Assembly (NCBI RefSeq): GCF_000282635.1
Contig: NZ_AKIW01000167.1
Location: 1 to 61,363, forward strand
DNA: 61,363 nt
Direction: 5' to 3'
Origin: Variovorax sp. CF313
GTDB taxonomy: Bacteria; Pseudomonadota; Gammaproteobacteria; Burkholderiales; Burkholderiaceae_C
The stretch's first letter is position 1. Each line of letters opens with the position of its first letter. This document shows positions 27,831 to 36,217 of the stretch, in pieces. Made by a program: the position numbers and the translations under genes. Under the pieces are notes generated by a model that was not told where the DNA came from, ran no database searches, and saw nothing but the letters and a program-made list of their open reading frames with translations.

Positions 27831-28967
27831 GTGTCGATGTCATTCACCCCTTTGTTCCCCGGCATGCTGCTGGACGCCGCGGCGCGCTTCGCGCAGGACA
27901 ACGAGACCACCAGGGACTTCGCCGGCACCGACCCCGTGCGCGAGATGGGCTGGACCTGCACGCTGGTGCCGGAGGAAGCCGGCGGCGTCGGCGGCACGCT
28001 GTCCGACCTGGCCTCCATCGTCGTCGGGCTCGCCACGCACGGCGTGCACCTGCCCGTGATCGAAACCTGCGCGGTCGCGCCGCTGCTGCTGCAAGCGGCC
28101 AACGCAGACACCTCCGCGCGCTGGCTCGAAGCGGTGTGCGAAGGCAGCGCGAAGATCGCGCCGCTGACCTCGCTTTCGGCCTCGCTCGACGAGGTCGCCC
28201 TGACGGCGAAGCAGCTGGACATCGGCTACGCGTTGACCGACGAGGTGAAGGGCGTGGACGTGTCGCTGGCGGCCACGCACCACCTGGTGCCCGCGCTGCT
28301 GCAGGGCAGCGGCGAAACGGCGCTCTTCCTGGTCGACCACGAACACATGCCCGCGCCCAGCGCCACCTACCGCACCATGGAAGGCCGGCGCAGCGCCGAC
28401 TTCAGGCTCGACGGCCTGACGGTGCCGGCGGTGGCGTGCATCGCACGCGGTGCCGCGGTGGACTCGGCCATCGAGCAAGCCGACAACGCAGCGCTGCTGC
28501 TCACCGCGGCGGATACCGTCGCCGCGCTCGCCACGCTGATCGAGCAGACCGTGAAGCATCTGCAGGAGCGCCGCCAGTTCGGCGTGGCGCTGGCGTCGTT
28601 CCAGGTGCTGCGGCACCGCACGGCGGACATGTATGTGCGCTATCTCTGCGCCAAGGGCCTGCTGATGCACGCCTTCCAGGAACACGAACGCGGCGCCGCC
28701 GACCTGCGCCGCACGCTGCGCCTGATGAAAGTCGCGCTGGCCGAGACGGCACGGCTGTGCGCCGAAGGCGCGATCCAGATGCATGGCGGCATGGGCGTCA
28801 GCGAAGAGGTGCTGGCCACCCGCATGGCGCAGCGCCTGCTCGCCTCCGAGTTCCGCTACGGCGACCGCATGGCGCATGCGTCGCGGTTGCTGTATTCCCC
28901 GACCGAAGCCGCCGCTGCCGATGCGGCGGCCTGCGGCATGTCCCACGTTGCCAGGAGTTCGTCATGA
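27831..28967 (+). CDS. acyl-CoA dehydrogenase, divergent partner subunit
   Basis: A 378-residue protein with the acyl-CoA dehydrogenase fold (GWTCTLVPEEAGGVGG, LQERRQFGVALASFQVLRHRTADMYVRYLCAKGL, EGAIQMHGGMGVSEEVLA). The usual flavin-loop signature EPxAGSD and the C-terminal YEGTSEI-type motif are missing. It probably pairs with the preceding subunit, only 3 nt away. Start is GTG 27831; ATG 27837 is an alternative. The stop overlaps the ATG of the hydratase gene (ATGA). Confidence 0.88.
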   Translation: MSMSFTPLFPGMLLDAAARFAQDNETTRDFAGTDPVREMGWTCTLVPEEAGGVGGTLSDLASIVVGLATHGVHLPVIETCAVAPLLLQAANADTSARWLEAVCEGSAKIAPLTSLSASLDEVALTAKQLDIGYALTDEVKGVDVSLAATHHLVPALLQGSGETALFLVDHEHMPAPSATYRTMEGRRSADFRLDGLTVPAVACIARGAAVDSAIEQADNAALLLTAADTVAALATLIEQTVKHLQERRQFGVALASFQVLRHRTADMYVRYLCAKGLLMHAFQEHERGAADLRRTLRLMKVALAETARLCAEGAIQMHGGMGVSEEVLATRMAQRLLASEFRYGDRMAHASRLLYSPTEAAAADAAACGMSHVARSSS

Positions 28968-29725
28968 GCGTCAGTCTTGAAGTTTCCGAGTTCGTCGCCG
29001 TCGTGCGGCTGGACAAGCCGCCCGTCAATGCGCTGAGCCGCGACACTCGCCACCGCCTGATCCAGGTGTTCGACGAGATCTCCGAGCGCGACGACATCCG
29101 CGTGGCCATCCTCACCGGCACCGGCAAGTTCTTCTGCTCCGGTGCCGACCTGAAGGACCGCCCCTCGGCCGACAAGCCCGGCGACTTCCTCGACCACAAC
29201 CGCTGGACCCGTGAGACCGGCAACGCCATTCGCGAATGCGCCAAGCCCGTCATCGCGGCCGTCAACGGCCCGGCACTGGGCGCGGGCTTCGGCCTGATGG
29301 CCGCGTGCGACATCTTCCTGGCCTCCGACGATGCGAGCTTCGCGATGCCCGAGATCAACGTGGGCCTCGCCGGCGGAGTCTCGATGCTGCGGACCATGTT
29401 CGGGCGCTCGTTCACGCGCCACATGTTCTTCACCGGCATGCGCGTGCCGGCCGCCGAGCTGTACCGCCGCGGCGTGCTCGACGAGGTGGTTCCGGCGGAA
29501 GAGCTCATGCCCGCCGCCATGCGCCTCGCGCAGGAGATGGCCTCCAAGAGCCCGATCGCACTGGCCTATGCCAAGCAGGCCGCCAACATGATGGACGTGA
29601 TGCCGCAGCGCGACGGCTACCGCTTCGAGCAGAACATCACCATGGCGCTGTCGCGCACCGAGGATGCCAAGGAAGCGCGCCAGGCCTTCCTGGAAAAGCG
29701 CCCGCCCGTGTTCAAGGGGCGCTGA
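28964..29725 (+). CDS. enoyl-CoA hydratase/isomerase family protein
   Basis: A 253-residue crotonase-fold protein. Oxyanion-hole segments FFCSGADLKDRP (about 61-72) and VNGPALGAGFGLMAACDIFLASDDASFAMPEINVGLAGG (about 100-138) are present. It would add water to the enoyl-CoA made by the dehydrogenases. Translationally coupled to the upstream gene by a 4-nt overlap; the next gene starts 3 nt after its stop. Confidence 0.92.
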   Translation: MSVSLEVSEFVAVVRLDKPPVNALSRDTRHRLIQVFDEISERDDIRVAILTGTGKFFCSGADLKDRPSADKPGDFLDHNRWTRETGNAIRECAKPVIAAVNGPALGAGFGLMAACDIFLASDDASFAMPEINVGLAGGVSMLRTMFGRSFTRHMFFTGMRVPAAELYRRGVLDEVVPAEELMPAAMRLAQEMASKSPIALAYAKQAANMMDVMPQRDGYRFEQNITMALSRTEDAKEARQAFLEKRPPVFKGR

Positions 29726-29728
29726 GCG

Positions 29729-31861
29729 ATGGCGACAGTCGAAGTCGAAGTGGGCAAGGGGCTGGAGGCACTCTTCAAGCCGCGCTCGATCGCGATCTTC
29801 GGAGCGTCGGACGACGTGACCAAGATCGGCGGGCGGCCGCTGCAGTTCCTGCAGAAGTACGGCTACCGCGGTGCGATCTATCCGGTCAACCGCAAAGGCG
29901 GCACGGTGCAGTCGCTGCCCGCCTATGCGAACGTTGCCGAGCTGCCGTCGGTGCCCGACCTGGCCGTGATGGCGGTGCCGCCCGATGCGGTGCTCGAAGC
30001 GGTGAAAGACTGCGCCGCGCGCGGCGTGCGCGCGGCCGTCATCCTGTCTTCGGGCTTCTCGGAGATGGGCGAAGAGGGCAGCCGCCTGCAGGCGGCCATC
30101 GGCGAAGTCGCCAGGGCATCGGGCATGCGCGTGGTGGGGCCGAACTGCCTGGGCTCCATCGGCGTGGCGGACAGGAGCATCGCCACCTTTTCGGTGGCGC
30201 TGGAGTCGTCGTTCCCGACGGCGGGCCCGGTGGGCATCGTGTCGCAGAGCGGCAACCTCGGCAGCTACACGATGCGCCTGGCCGTCGAGCGCGGCATCGG
30301 CATCAGCCGCCTGCTGACCACGGGCAACGAATGCGACGTCGATATTGCCGACGGCATCGCCTCGCTGGCGACCGACCCGGCCACCTCGGTCATCCTGTGC
30401 TGCATGGAAACCTGCCGCAATGCGGCCAAGCTGGTGCGCGCACTGGCCATGGCGCGCGAGGCAGGCAAGCCGGTCGTGGTGCTGAAGGTGGGCGTGTCGT
30501 CGGCCGGCAGCGAAGCGGCGGCCTCGCACACCGGTGCGCTCGCCGGTTCGGACGCGGTGTTCGACGTGGTGCTGCGCAATGCCGGCGCCATTCGCGTGCC
30601 CAGCATCGAGCAGCTGCTCGAAGTGGGCCATGCTGTGTCGGTGGTCGGCACGGCGCGTGCGCCGAAGGGGCCGCGCGTGGCGCTGGTCACGGCATCGGGC
30701 GGCTTCGGCGTGCTGATGGCCGACGCCGCCAGCGCACAGGGGCTGGAACTGCCGAAGCTCTCCGCGGCCACGCAGGAACGCATCGTGGCCGCGCTGCCCT
30801 ACGCATCGCCGGGCAATCCCGTCGACATGACGGCGCAGGTGTCGAGCCGGCCCGAGCTGCTGGTGCAGGTGCTGTCGGCGGTGGCGGAAGATGCGAGCTG
30901 CGACGCGGTGATCCTGCAGTCGGCGTACGCCTTCCAGATGCCGCGGCTGCGCGACGTCTACCTCGCGGCGCTGGAGCAGGTGCGCCGTGCGCATCCGTCG
31001 CGGCTCGTCCTGCTGTGCTGCAAGGCGCCGCCCGACACCATGGCGCAGCTGAACGAGATGGGCTTTCCGACAGTGGAGACCATCGATGCGGCGTGTGCCA
31101 CGCTGGCGGCACTGGTGCGCCTCGGCACACGTGGCGAACAGGCCGAGGTGGCGGTCGCGTCGCGGTCGGCCGAAGCGCTTCCGGCCGAAGCCTTCGCCAA
31201 CGAGGCCAGTGCCAAGGCCGTGCTCGCGCAGGCCGGCATCCCGGTGCTGAAGGAAGTCACGGCCGGCGGCCGGGACGAGGCACTGGCCGCGGCGCGCGAC
31301 ATCGGTTTTCCGGTGGTGCTGAAGATCGTCTCGCCCGACATCCCGCACAAGACCGAGGTTGGCGGCGTGGTGACCAACGTGCGCTCCGAGGCGCAGCTGC
31401 GCGACGAATACGACAGCCTGCTGGCGCGCGTCGCGCAGAAGGCGCCGCAGGCGCGCATCGCCGGCGTGCTGGTGGCACAGATGGCACAGGGCGGCACCGA
31501 GCTGATCCTCGGCACCATGAAGGACCCGGTCTTCGGCCCGGTCGTGATTGTGGGCCTGGGCGGCATCTATGCCGAGGTGCTGCGCGACGTGGCGCTGCAG
31601 GTGGCGCCGGTGACCGAGGCACAGGCCATGCAGATGCTTCGCTCCCTCAAGGCCTTTGCGCTGTTCGATGGCGCACGCGGCCGGCCGAAGGCCGACGTAG
31701 CGGCCGCGGCGCGCGCCGTGGCGGCGCTGTCGCGGTTCGCCGTACGGCATGCGCGCAGCGTCGCCGAGATCGACATCAACCCGCTGGTGGTCCTCGATCA
31801 CGGGCACGGTGCCTTCGCGCTCGATGCGCTGCTGGTGCCGGAAACGAAAGACAAGCCATGA
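29729..31861 (+). CDS. acyl-CoA synthetase, NDP-forming (acetate-CoA ligase family)
   Basis: A 710-residue fused alpha-beta enzyme activating a carboxylate with CoA and ATP via a phosphohistidine. Domains in order: CoA-binding Rossmann domain (about 10-135, IAIFGASDDVTKIGGRPLQFL), succinyl-CoA-ligase-like domain with the catalytic His in ASHTGALAGSD (about residue 267), and a C-terminal ATP-grasp domain (about 485-705, FPVVLKIVSPDIPHKTEVGGV, EIDINPLVV). Overlaps the following SDR gene by ATGA. Confidence 0.92.
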   Translation: MATVEVEVGKGLEALFKPRSIAIFGASDDVTKIGGRPLQFLQKYGYRGAIYPVNRKGGTVQSLPAYANVAELPSVPDLAVMAVPPDAVLEAVKDCAARGVRAAVILSSGFSEMGEEGSRLQAAIGEVARASGMRVVGPNCLGSIGVADRSIATFSVALESSFPTAGPVGIVSQSGNLGSYTMRLAVERGIGISRLLTTGNECDVDIADGIASLATDPATSVILCCMETCRNAAKLVRALAMAREAGKPVVVLKVGVSSAGSEAAASHTGALAGSDAVFDVVLRNAGAIRVPSIEQLLEVGHAVSVVGTARAPKGPRVALVTASGGFGVLMADAASAQGLELPKLSAATQERIVAALPYASPGNPVDMTAQVSSRPELLVQVLSAVAEDASCDAVILQSAYAFQMPRLRDVYLAALEQVRRAHPSRLVLLCCKAPPDTMAQLNEMGFPTVETIDAACATLAALVRLGTRGEQAEVAVASRSAEALPAEAFANEASAKAVLAQAGIPVLKEVTAGGRDEALAAARDIGFPVVLKIVSPDIPHKTEVGGVVTNVRSEAQLRDEYDSLLARVAQKAPQARIAGVLVAQMAQGGTELILGTMKDPVFGPVVIVGLGGIYAEVLRDVALQVAPVTEAQAMQMLRSLKAFALFDGARGRPKADVAAAARAVAALSRFAVRHARSVAEIDINPLVVLDHGHGAFALDALLVPETKDKP

Positions 31862-32622
31862 ATGCATCACAGTCCCTCGAAGGCCGCGTGGCCTTCATCA
31901 GCGGCGCGGGCCACGGCATCGGCCGAGCCACCGCGCTGGCCTTCGCCCGGCTGGGCGCGACGGTCGGCGTGAACGACCTCAAGGCCGAGTTCGTGGAAGA
32001 CACCGTCGCGGAGATCCGCCGCCTCGGCGGCAAGGCCGTGGCGGTGCCGCAGGACGTCTCGAGCCGCGAAGGCATGCGCCTGGCGGTGCAGCGCCTGGCC
32101 GGCGAGGCGGGCCGGCTCGACGTGATGGTCAACAACGCGGCCTGGGTGCGCTACCAGGCGCTGATGGAAATCACGCCCGAGGTGATGGACCGCATGGTCG
32201 ACATCGGCTTCAAGTCGGTGATCTGGGGCATCCAGGCCGCGGCCGAGGCGATGGACCCGGAACGCGGCGGCGCCATCATCAACGTGGCCTCCATCGCCGG
32301 CTTCAAGTCGCCCGCGCGATCGGTGGTCTACAGCGGCCTGAAGGCCGGCGTGCTCGGCATCACCCGCGCCGCGGCGGCCGACCTGGGCGCGCGCCGCATC
32401 CGCGTGAACGCCGTGGCGCCCGGCGCGGTGCCCACCGAAGGCACGGCCAAGCACCGCAACGCCGAGCTCGACGCCAGGCGCATCGCGCGCACGCCGCTGG
32501 GCCGGCTCGGCACCGTGGAAGACATTGCGGACGCCATCTGCTTCCTGGCCGGCGACGGCTCGCGCTTCGTCAACGCGGAGGTGATCCGACTGGACGGCGG
32601 CGCATCGGAGACCTCGCTGTGA
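31858..32622 (+). CDS. short-chain dehydrogenase/reductase
   Basis: A complete 254-residue classical SDR: cofactor motif SGAGHGIGRA (15-24), NNAA (92-95), catalytic S145, Y158 and K162 (YSGLK), and PGAVPTEGT. Asp40 after the second strand suggests NAD preference. In this operon it probably oxidises the 3-hydroxyacyl-CoA or a ring alcohol. It overlaps the genes on both sides by 4 nt (ATGA, GTGA). Confidence 0.92.
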   Translation: MNASQSLEGRVAFISGAGHGIGRATALAFARLGATVGVNDLKAEFVEDTVAEIRRLGGKAVAVPQDVSSREGMRLAVQRLAGEAGRLDVMVNNAAWVRYQALMEITPEVMDRMVDIGFKSVIWGIQAAAEAMDPERGGAIINVASIAGFKSPARSVVYSGLKAGVLGITRAAAADLGARRIRVNAVAPGAVPTEGTAKHRNAELDARRIARTPLGRLGTVEDIADAICFLAGDGSRFVNAEVIRLDGGASETSL

Positions 32623-33008
32623 GCGCCGAGGACATTTCTCCCCAGCGCCTGCAGAACGTGTACGTGGTGGCGCAACGCCCGGCCGAGCTGCATGCCTTCT
32701 ACGAATCGGCACTGGGGCTGAAGCTCAAGTTCCGCGACAAGGACCGCTGGTTCCAGTACGGCGTGGGCAACACCAGCGTGGCGCTGGCCTGTGCCGAAGA
32801 GGCCGCGCCGGCGACCTCCGGCGTGGTGATGGTGTTCGAGGTGAGCGACTTCGCCGGTGCGCAGGAGCGCATCACCGGCGCAGGCGGCGAGGTGATCGGC
32901 ACGCGCGACATGGGCGCGCACGGCGCGGTGATGTCGCTGCGCGACCCGGAAGGCAACGTGGTGCAGTTGTTCAAACGCGCCGCGGCGCCAGCGGCCCCGG
33001 CGGCATGA
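32619..33008 (+). CDS. VOC/glyoxalase family protein
   Basis: A 129-residue vicinal-oxygen-chelate protein (QNVYVVAQRPAELHAFYESALGLKLKFRDKDRWFQYGVGNTSVALAC, SLRDPEGNVVQLFKR). GTG start overlapping the SDR stop. Members are metal-dependent isomerases, epimerases, dioxygenases or binding proteins. In a CoA-ester pathway an epimerase or lyase role is conceivable, but the sequence does not prove it. Ala/Pro-rich C-terminus. Confidence 0.85.
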   Translation: MSAEDISPQRLQNVYVVAQRPAELHAFYESALGLKLKFRDKDRWFQYGVGNTSVALACAEEAAPATSGVVMVFEVSDFAGAQERITGAGGEVIGTRDMGAHGAVMSLRDPEGNVVQLFKRAAAPAAPAA

Positions 33009-33556
33009 ACCCGCGCGCACCGCTGCAGGCGCTGCTCGATCGCGAGGCGATCCGCGAGTGCCTCTACCGCTACTGCCGCGGCATCGACCGCGTCGACGAA
33101 GAGGCCCTGCGCTCGGCCTACTGGGAAGACGCCACCGACTGCCATGGCGCCTGGAACGGCAGCGCCGACGGCTTCATCGCGCAGGCGCTGCAGCGGTTGC
33201 GCCAGGGCGGGCGGCGCGTGCACCAGGTGAACAACATCGCGATCGAGCTGCATGGCGACGTGGCTGCGGTGGAGAGCGGCTTCTTCGCACTGCAGGCCCC
33301 TGCCGATGCGCCCGCGAAGCGCACCCTGCTGTGCGGACGCTACCTCGACCGCTTCGAGCGCCGCCACGGCGAATGGCGCATCGCCGCGCGCACGGTGGTG
33401 TACGACTGGATCGAGGAGCGCGAACGGCCCGAGCTCACACGCAGCGACGCCGTCCTGTTCGGCGCGCGCCAGCCGGCCGGCTGCGCGGCGCCCAACGACA
33501 TGCTTTATGCGCTGTTGCGGGATGTGCGCGCGGCGGACAACGAGGCGAAACCATGA
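33005..33556 (+). CDS. SnoaL-like/NTF2-fold protein
   Basis: A 183-residue protein of the SnoaL_4 group (LLDREAIRECLYRYCRGIDRVDEEALRSAYWEDATDCHGAWNGSADGFIAQAL, GRYLDRFERRHGEWRIAARTVVYDW). Such proteins act as small hydratases, isomerases or dehydratases, or resemble small subunits of ring-hydroxylating dioxygenases; no large dioxygenase subunit is present here. It overlaps both neighbours by 4 nt, so it is firmly part of the operon. Confidence 0.87.
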   Translation: MNPRAPLQALLDREAIRECLYRYCRGIDRVDEEALRSAYWEDATDCHGAWNGSADGFIAQALQRLRQGGRRVHQVNNIAIELHGDVAAVESGFFALQAPADAPAKRTLLCGRYLDRFERRHGEWRIAARTVVYDWIEERERPELTRSDAVLFGARQPAGCAAPNDMLYALLRDVRAADNEAKP

Positions 33557-34719
33557 TCAGGGACCGCGAGAAATTCCAGGCCATGCTCGCCGAGGTGCGC
33601 CGGTTCATCCATGGCGAATGCCTGCCGCTGGAGGAGCAGGTCGACCGTGACGACCTGATTCCCGAACCGGTCGTCCAGCGCATGCGCGAGATCGGACTGT
33701 TCGGCCACAGCATCCCCGAGGCTTTCGGCGGCGCCGGCCTGACCACCGAGGAACTGACGCTGGTGAACCTCGAGGTGTCGCAGGTCGCGACTGCATTCCG
33801 TGCGCGCTTCGGAGGCAACACCGGCATCGCATCGGAGTCGCTCGTGGTCGACGGCACGCCCGAGCAGCAGCGCCGTTACCTGCCGCGGCTGGCCAGCGGC
33901 GAGCTGACCGGCTGCTTCGCGCTCACCGAGCCCGAGGCCGGATCGGACGCCACGGCGCAGAAGACGGTGGCGGTGCGCGACGGCGACAGCTTCGTCATCA
34001 CCGGGCAGAAATGCTTCATCACCAACGCGCCGATTGCGAACCTGTTCACCGTGTTCGCCCGGACCGACCCGAACGCGAAGGGCGCGGCCGGCATCAGCGC
34101 CTTCCTGGTCGAGCGCGGCGCGCCCGGCCTGTCGACCTCGCAGCCCTACCGCAAGATGGGCCAGCACGGCTCGCCGGTGGGCGAGATCAGGCTGGAAGGT
34201 GTGCGCGTGCCGGCCTCGGCCATCGTCGGCGGCGTCGAAGGGCAGGGCTTTCGCACGGCGATGAAAACGCTGAACAAGCAGCGCATCAATCTCGCCGCGC
34301 TGTGCATCGGCCCTGCGATCCGGCTGGTGGAGGAAATGGCGCGGCAGGCGCAGTCGCGCCGGCAGTTCGGGCAGCCCATCGGCGACTTCCAGCTGGTGCA
34401 GCAGATGATTGCCGAGAGCAACACCGAGGTGCATGCGGCACGCGCGCTGGTGCTGGAGGCGGCGCGCAAGAGGGACGAGGGCATCGACGTGACGATGGAA
34501 GCGTCGATGTGCAAGCTGTTCGCCTCCGAGATGTGCGGCCGCGTCGCCGACCGGGCCGTGCAGGTCTTCGGCGGCAGCGGCTTCATCGCCGGCAACGTGG
34601 CCGAGCGCTTCTACCGCGATGTTCGGCTGTTCCGCCTCTACGAGGGAACAAGCCAGATCCACCTCGTCAACATCGCGAAGCGGACCCTGGCGCTGGCCGC
34701 GCAGGGCGCCGCCCGCTGA
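33553..34719 (+). CDS. acyl-CoA dehydrogenase (third of the operon)
   Basis: A 388-residue canonical homomeric-type acyl-CoA dehydrogenase: ALTEPEAGSDATAQKTVAVRDGDSFVITGQKCFITNAP (about 119-156), RRQFGQPIGDFQLVQQMIAES, and the catalytic glutamate in LYEGTSQIHLVNIAKR near the C-terminus. Unlike the paired enzymes upstream it has every usual motif, so the pathway probably includes two distinct alpha,beta-dehydrogenations. Last gene of the operon; convergent with the MFS gene 8 nt away. Confidence 0.93.
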   Translation: MIRDREKFQAMLAEVRRFIHGECLPLEEQVDRDDLIPEPVVQRMREIGLFGHSIPEAFGGAGLTTEELTLVNLEVSQVATAFRARFGGNTGIASESLVVDGTPEQQRRYLPRLASGELTGCFALTEPEAGSDATAQKTVAVRDGDSFVITGQKCFITNAPIANLFTVFARTDPNAKGAAGISAFLVERGAPGLSTSQPYRKMGQHGSPVGEIRLEGVRVPASAIVGGVEGQGFRTAMKTLNKQRINLAALCIGPAIRLVEEMARQAQSRRQFGQPIGDFQLVQQMIAESNTEVHAARALVLEAARKRDEGIDVTMEASMCKLFASEMCGRVADRAVQVFGGSGFIAGNVAERFYRDVRLFRLYEGTSQIHLVNIAKRTLALAAQGAAR

Positions 34720-34727
34720 AGCACTGT

Positions 34728-36068
34728 TTACTTGTCGTGGTGCAGGTACGTCGCCTGCTTCGGCAGCAGCAGGCTCACCAGGAACACCACGCCCATCATC
34801 GCCGTCACGTACCAGTAGAAGTACGACTCGTGCCCGATCGACTTCAGCCCCAGCGCCACGTACTCCGCGCTGCCTCCGAAGATCGCGTTGCCGACCGCGT
34901 AGGACAGCCCCACGCCCAGCGCGCGGATCTCGGGCGGGAACATCTCGGCCTTTACGATGCCGCTGATCGAGGTGTAGAAGCTCACCACCGCCAGCGCGAG
35001 CGTGATGAGCACGCCCGCCGCCAGCGGACTGCCGACGCTCTGCAGGTTGCTCAGCACCGGCACCGTCATCAGCGCACCCAGTGCCCCGAACAGCAGCATG
35101 TTGTTGCGCCGGCCGATGCGGTCGGACAGCGCGCCGAACACCGGCTGCATGCACATGTAGATGAACAGGCAGGCCGTCATCACGTTGCTGGCGGTCTTGA
35201 TCGACATGCCCGCCGAATTCACCAGGTACTTCTGCATGTAGGTGGTGAAGGTGTAGAAGATCAGCGAGCCGCCGGCCGTGTAGCCCAGCACCACGAAGAA
35301 GGCGCGCTTGTGGTTCGTGAACAGCTCGCGCATGGTGCCGGCGCCCTTGGCGGCGCGGGTCTTGGTGCTGGCGGTCTCTGTCAGCGTGCGGCGCAGCATG
35401 AGGGCCACCACGGCAGCCACGGCGCCGAGCACGAACGGAATGCGCCAGCCCCAGCTCTTGAGCTCGGCCTCGTCGAGCACCTGCTGCAGCACCACGACCA
35501 CCACCACGGCCAGCAGCTGGCCGCCGATCAGCGTGACGTACTGGAACGACGAGAAGAAGCCGCGCTGGCCGCGCATGGCCACTTCGCTCATGTAGGTGGC
35601 GGTGGTGCCGTATTCGCCGCCGACCGACAGGCCCTGCAGCAGCCGCGCGGCCAGCAGCAACGCGGGCGCGGCGGCGCCGATCTGCGCGTAGGTGGGCAGG
35701 CAGGCGATGACCAGAGAGCCCACGCACATCATGACGACCGAAGTGACCATCGATGTCTTGCGGCCCTTGCGGTCGGCCAGGCGGCCGAACAGCCAGCCGC
35801 CGATAGGGCGCATCAGGAAGCCGGCGGCGAACACGCCGGCGGTGTTCAGCAGCTGCACGGTCGGGTCCGACTTGGGGAAGAAGGCCGGCGCGAAGTAGAT
35901 GGCGCAGAAGGCGTAGACGTAGAAGTCGAACCATTCCACCAGGTTGCCGGACGAGGCGGCGAAGATGGCGAAGATGCGCTTGCGCTTTTCTTCGAAGGTA
36001 TACGGCGTGTTGTTGGCGGTCGCGTCCGGGCCGGAGGCGCCGACGCTCGCACTGGCGATGTTGGTCAT
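34728..36068 (-). CDS. MFS transporter, metabolite:H+ symporter (KgtP/ShiA-like) family
   Basis: A 446-residue twelve-helix transporter with MHS-type signatures: GNLVEWFDFYVYAFCAIYFAPAFFP (about 41-65), GWLFGRLADRKGRKTSMV (about 106-123) and RLLQGLSVGGEYGTTATYMSE (about 141-161). Family substrates include 2-oxoglutarate, shikimate, proline and other carboxylates. It follows a DctS/DctR-like two-component pair on the same strand by 149 nt, suggesting regulated uptake of a carboxylate, perhaps the substrate of the adjacent operon. Confidence 0.9.
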   Translation of the reverse strand: MTNIASASVGASGPDATANNTPYTFEEKRKRIFAIFAASSGNLVEWFDFYVYAFCAIYFAPAFFPKSDPTVQLLNTAGVFAAGFLMRPIGGWLFGRLADRKGRKTSMVTSVVMMCVGSLVIACLPTYAQIGAAAPALLLAARLLQGLSVGGEYGTTATYMSEVAMRGQRGFFSSFQYVTLIGGQLLAVVVVVVLQQVLDEAELKSWGWRIPFVLGAVAAVVALMLRRTLTETASTKTRAAKGAGTMRELFTNHKRAFFVVLGYTAGGSLIFYTFTTYMQKYLVNSAGMSIKTASNVMTACLFIYMCMQPVFGALSDRIGRRNNMLLFGALGALMTVPVLSNLQSVGSPLAAGVLITLALAVVSFYTSISGIVKAEMFPPEIRALGVGLSYAVGNAIFGGSAEYVALGLKSIGHESYFYWYVTAMMGVVFLVSLLLPKQATYLHHDK

Positions 36069-36159
36069 GGAAAGGTGTCCTTGTCTCTGGCTGCGGCCCG
36101 CCGCAAAGCCGCGCGAGACCGTACCGGCAAGTCTGTCCGGCCGCCGGCGCGCTGTCGTC

Positions 36160-36184
36160 CGTAGCCGCCCGCCGTGCGGCTACG
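36160..36184. promoter_or_regulatory. inverted repeat between the two-component system and the MFS gene
   Basis: CGTAGCCGC-N7-GCGGCTACG, perfect 9-bp arms, lies 34-58 nt past the response-regulator stop and 92-116 nt before the MFS start. There is no T-run for a classical terminator on the minus strand, so a response-regulator binding site is at least as likely. An adjacent smaller dyad, CGTA-TCGG-TACG, overlaps its end (36183-36194). Confidence 0.45.
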
Positions 36185-36217
36185 TATCGGTACGCAAGGG
36201 TAAATACCTAGAAAGGA

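Noticed and set aside
29236..31857. A plus-strand frame that would fuse about 870 codons to the front of the SDR at 31858
   Set aside because: The added part is an out-of-frame shadow of the hydratase and synthetase genes; the SDR has its own ATG overlapping the synthetase stop.
28856..31870. A 1,004-codon minus-strand frame opposite the catabolic operon
   Set aside because: Same cause: stop-free antisense of high-GC coding sequence, with no domains and no ribosome site.
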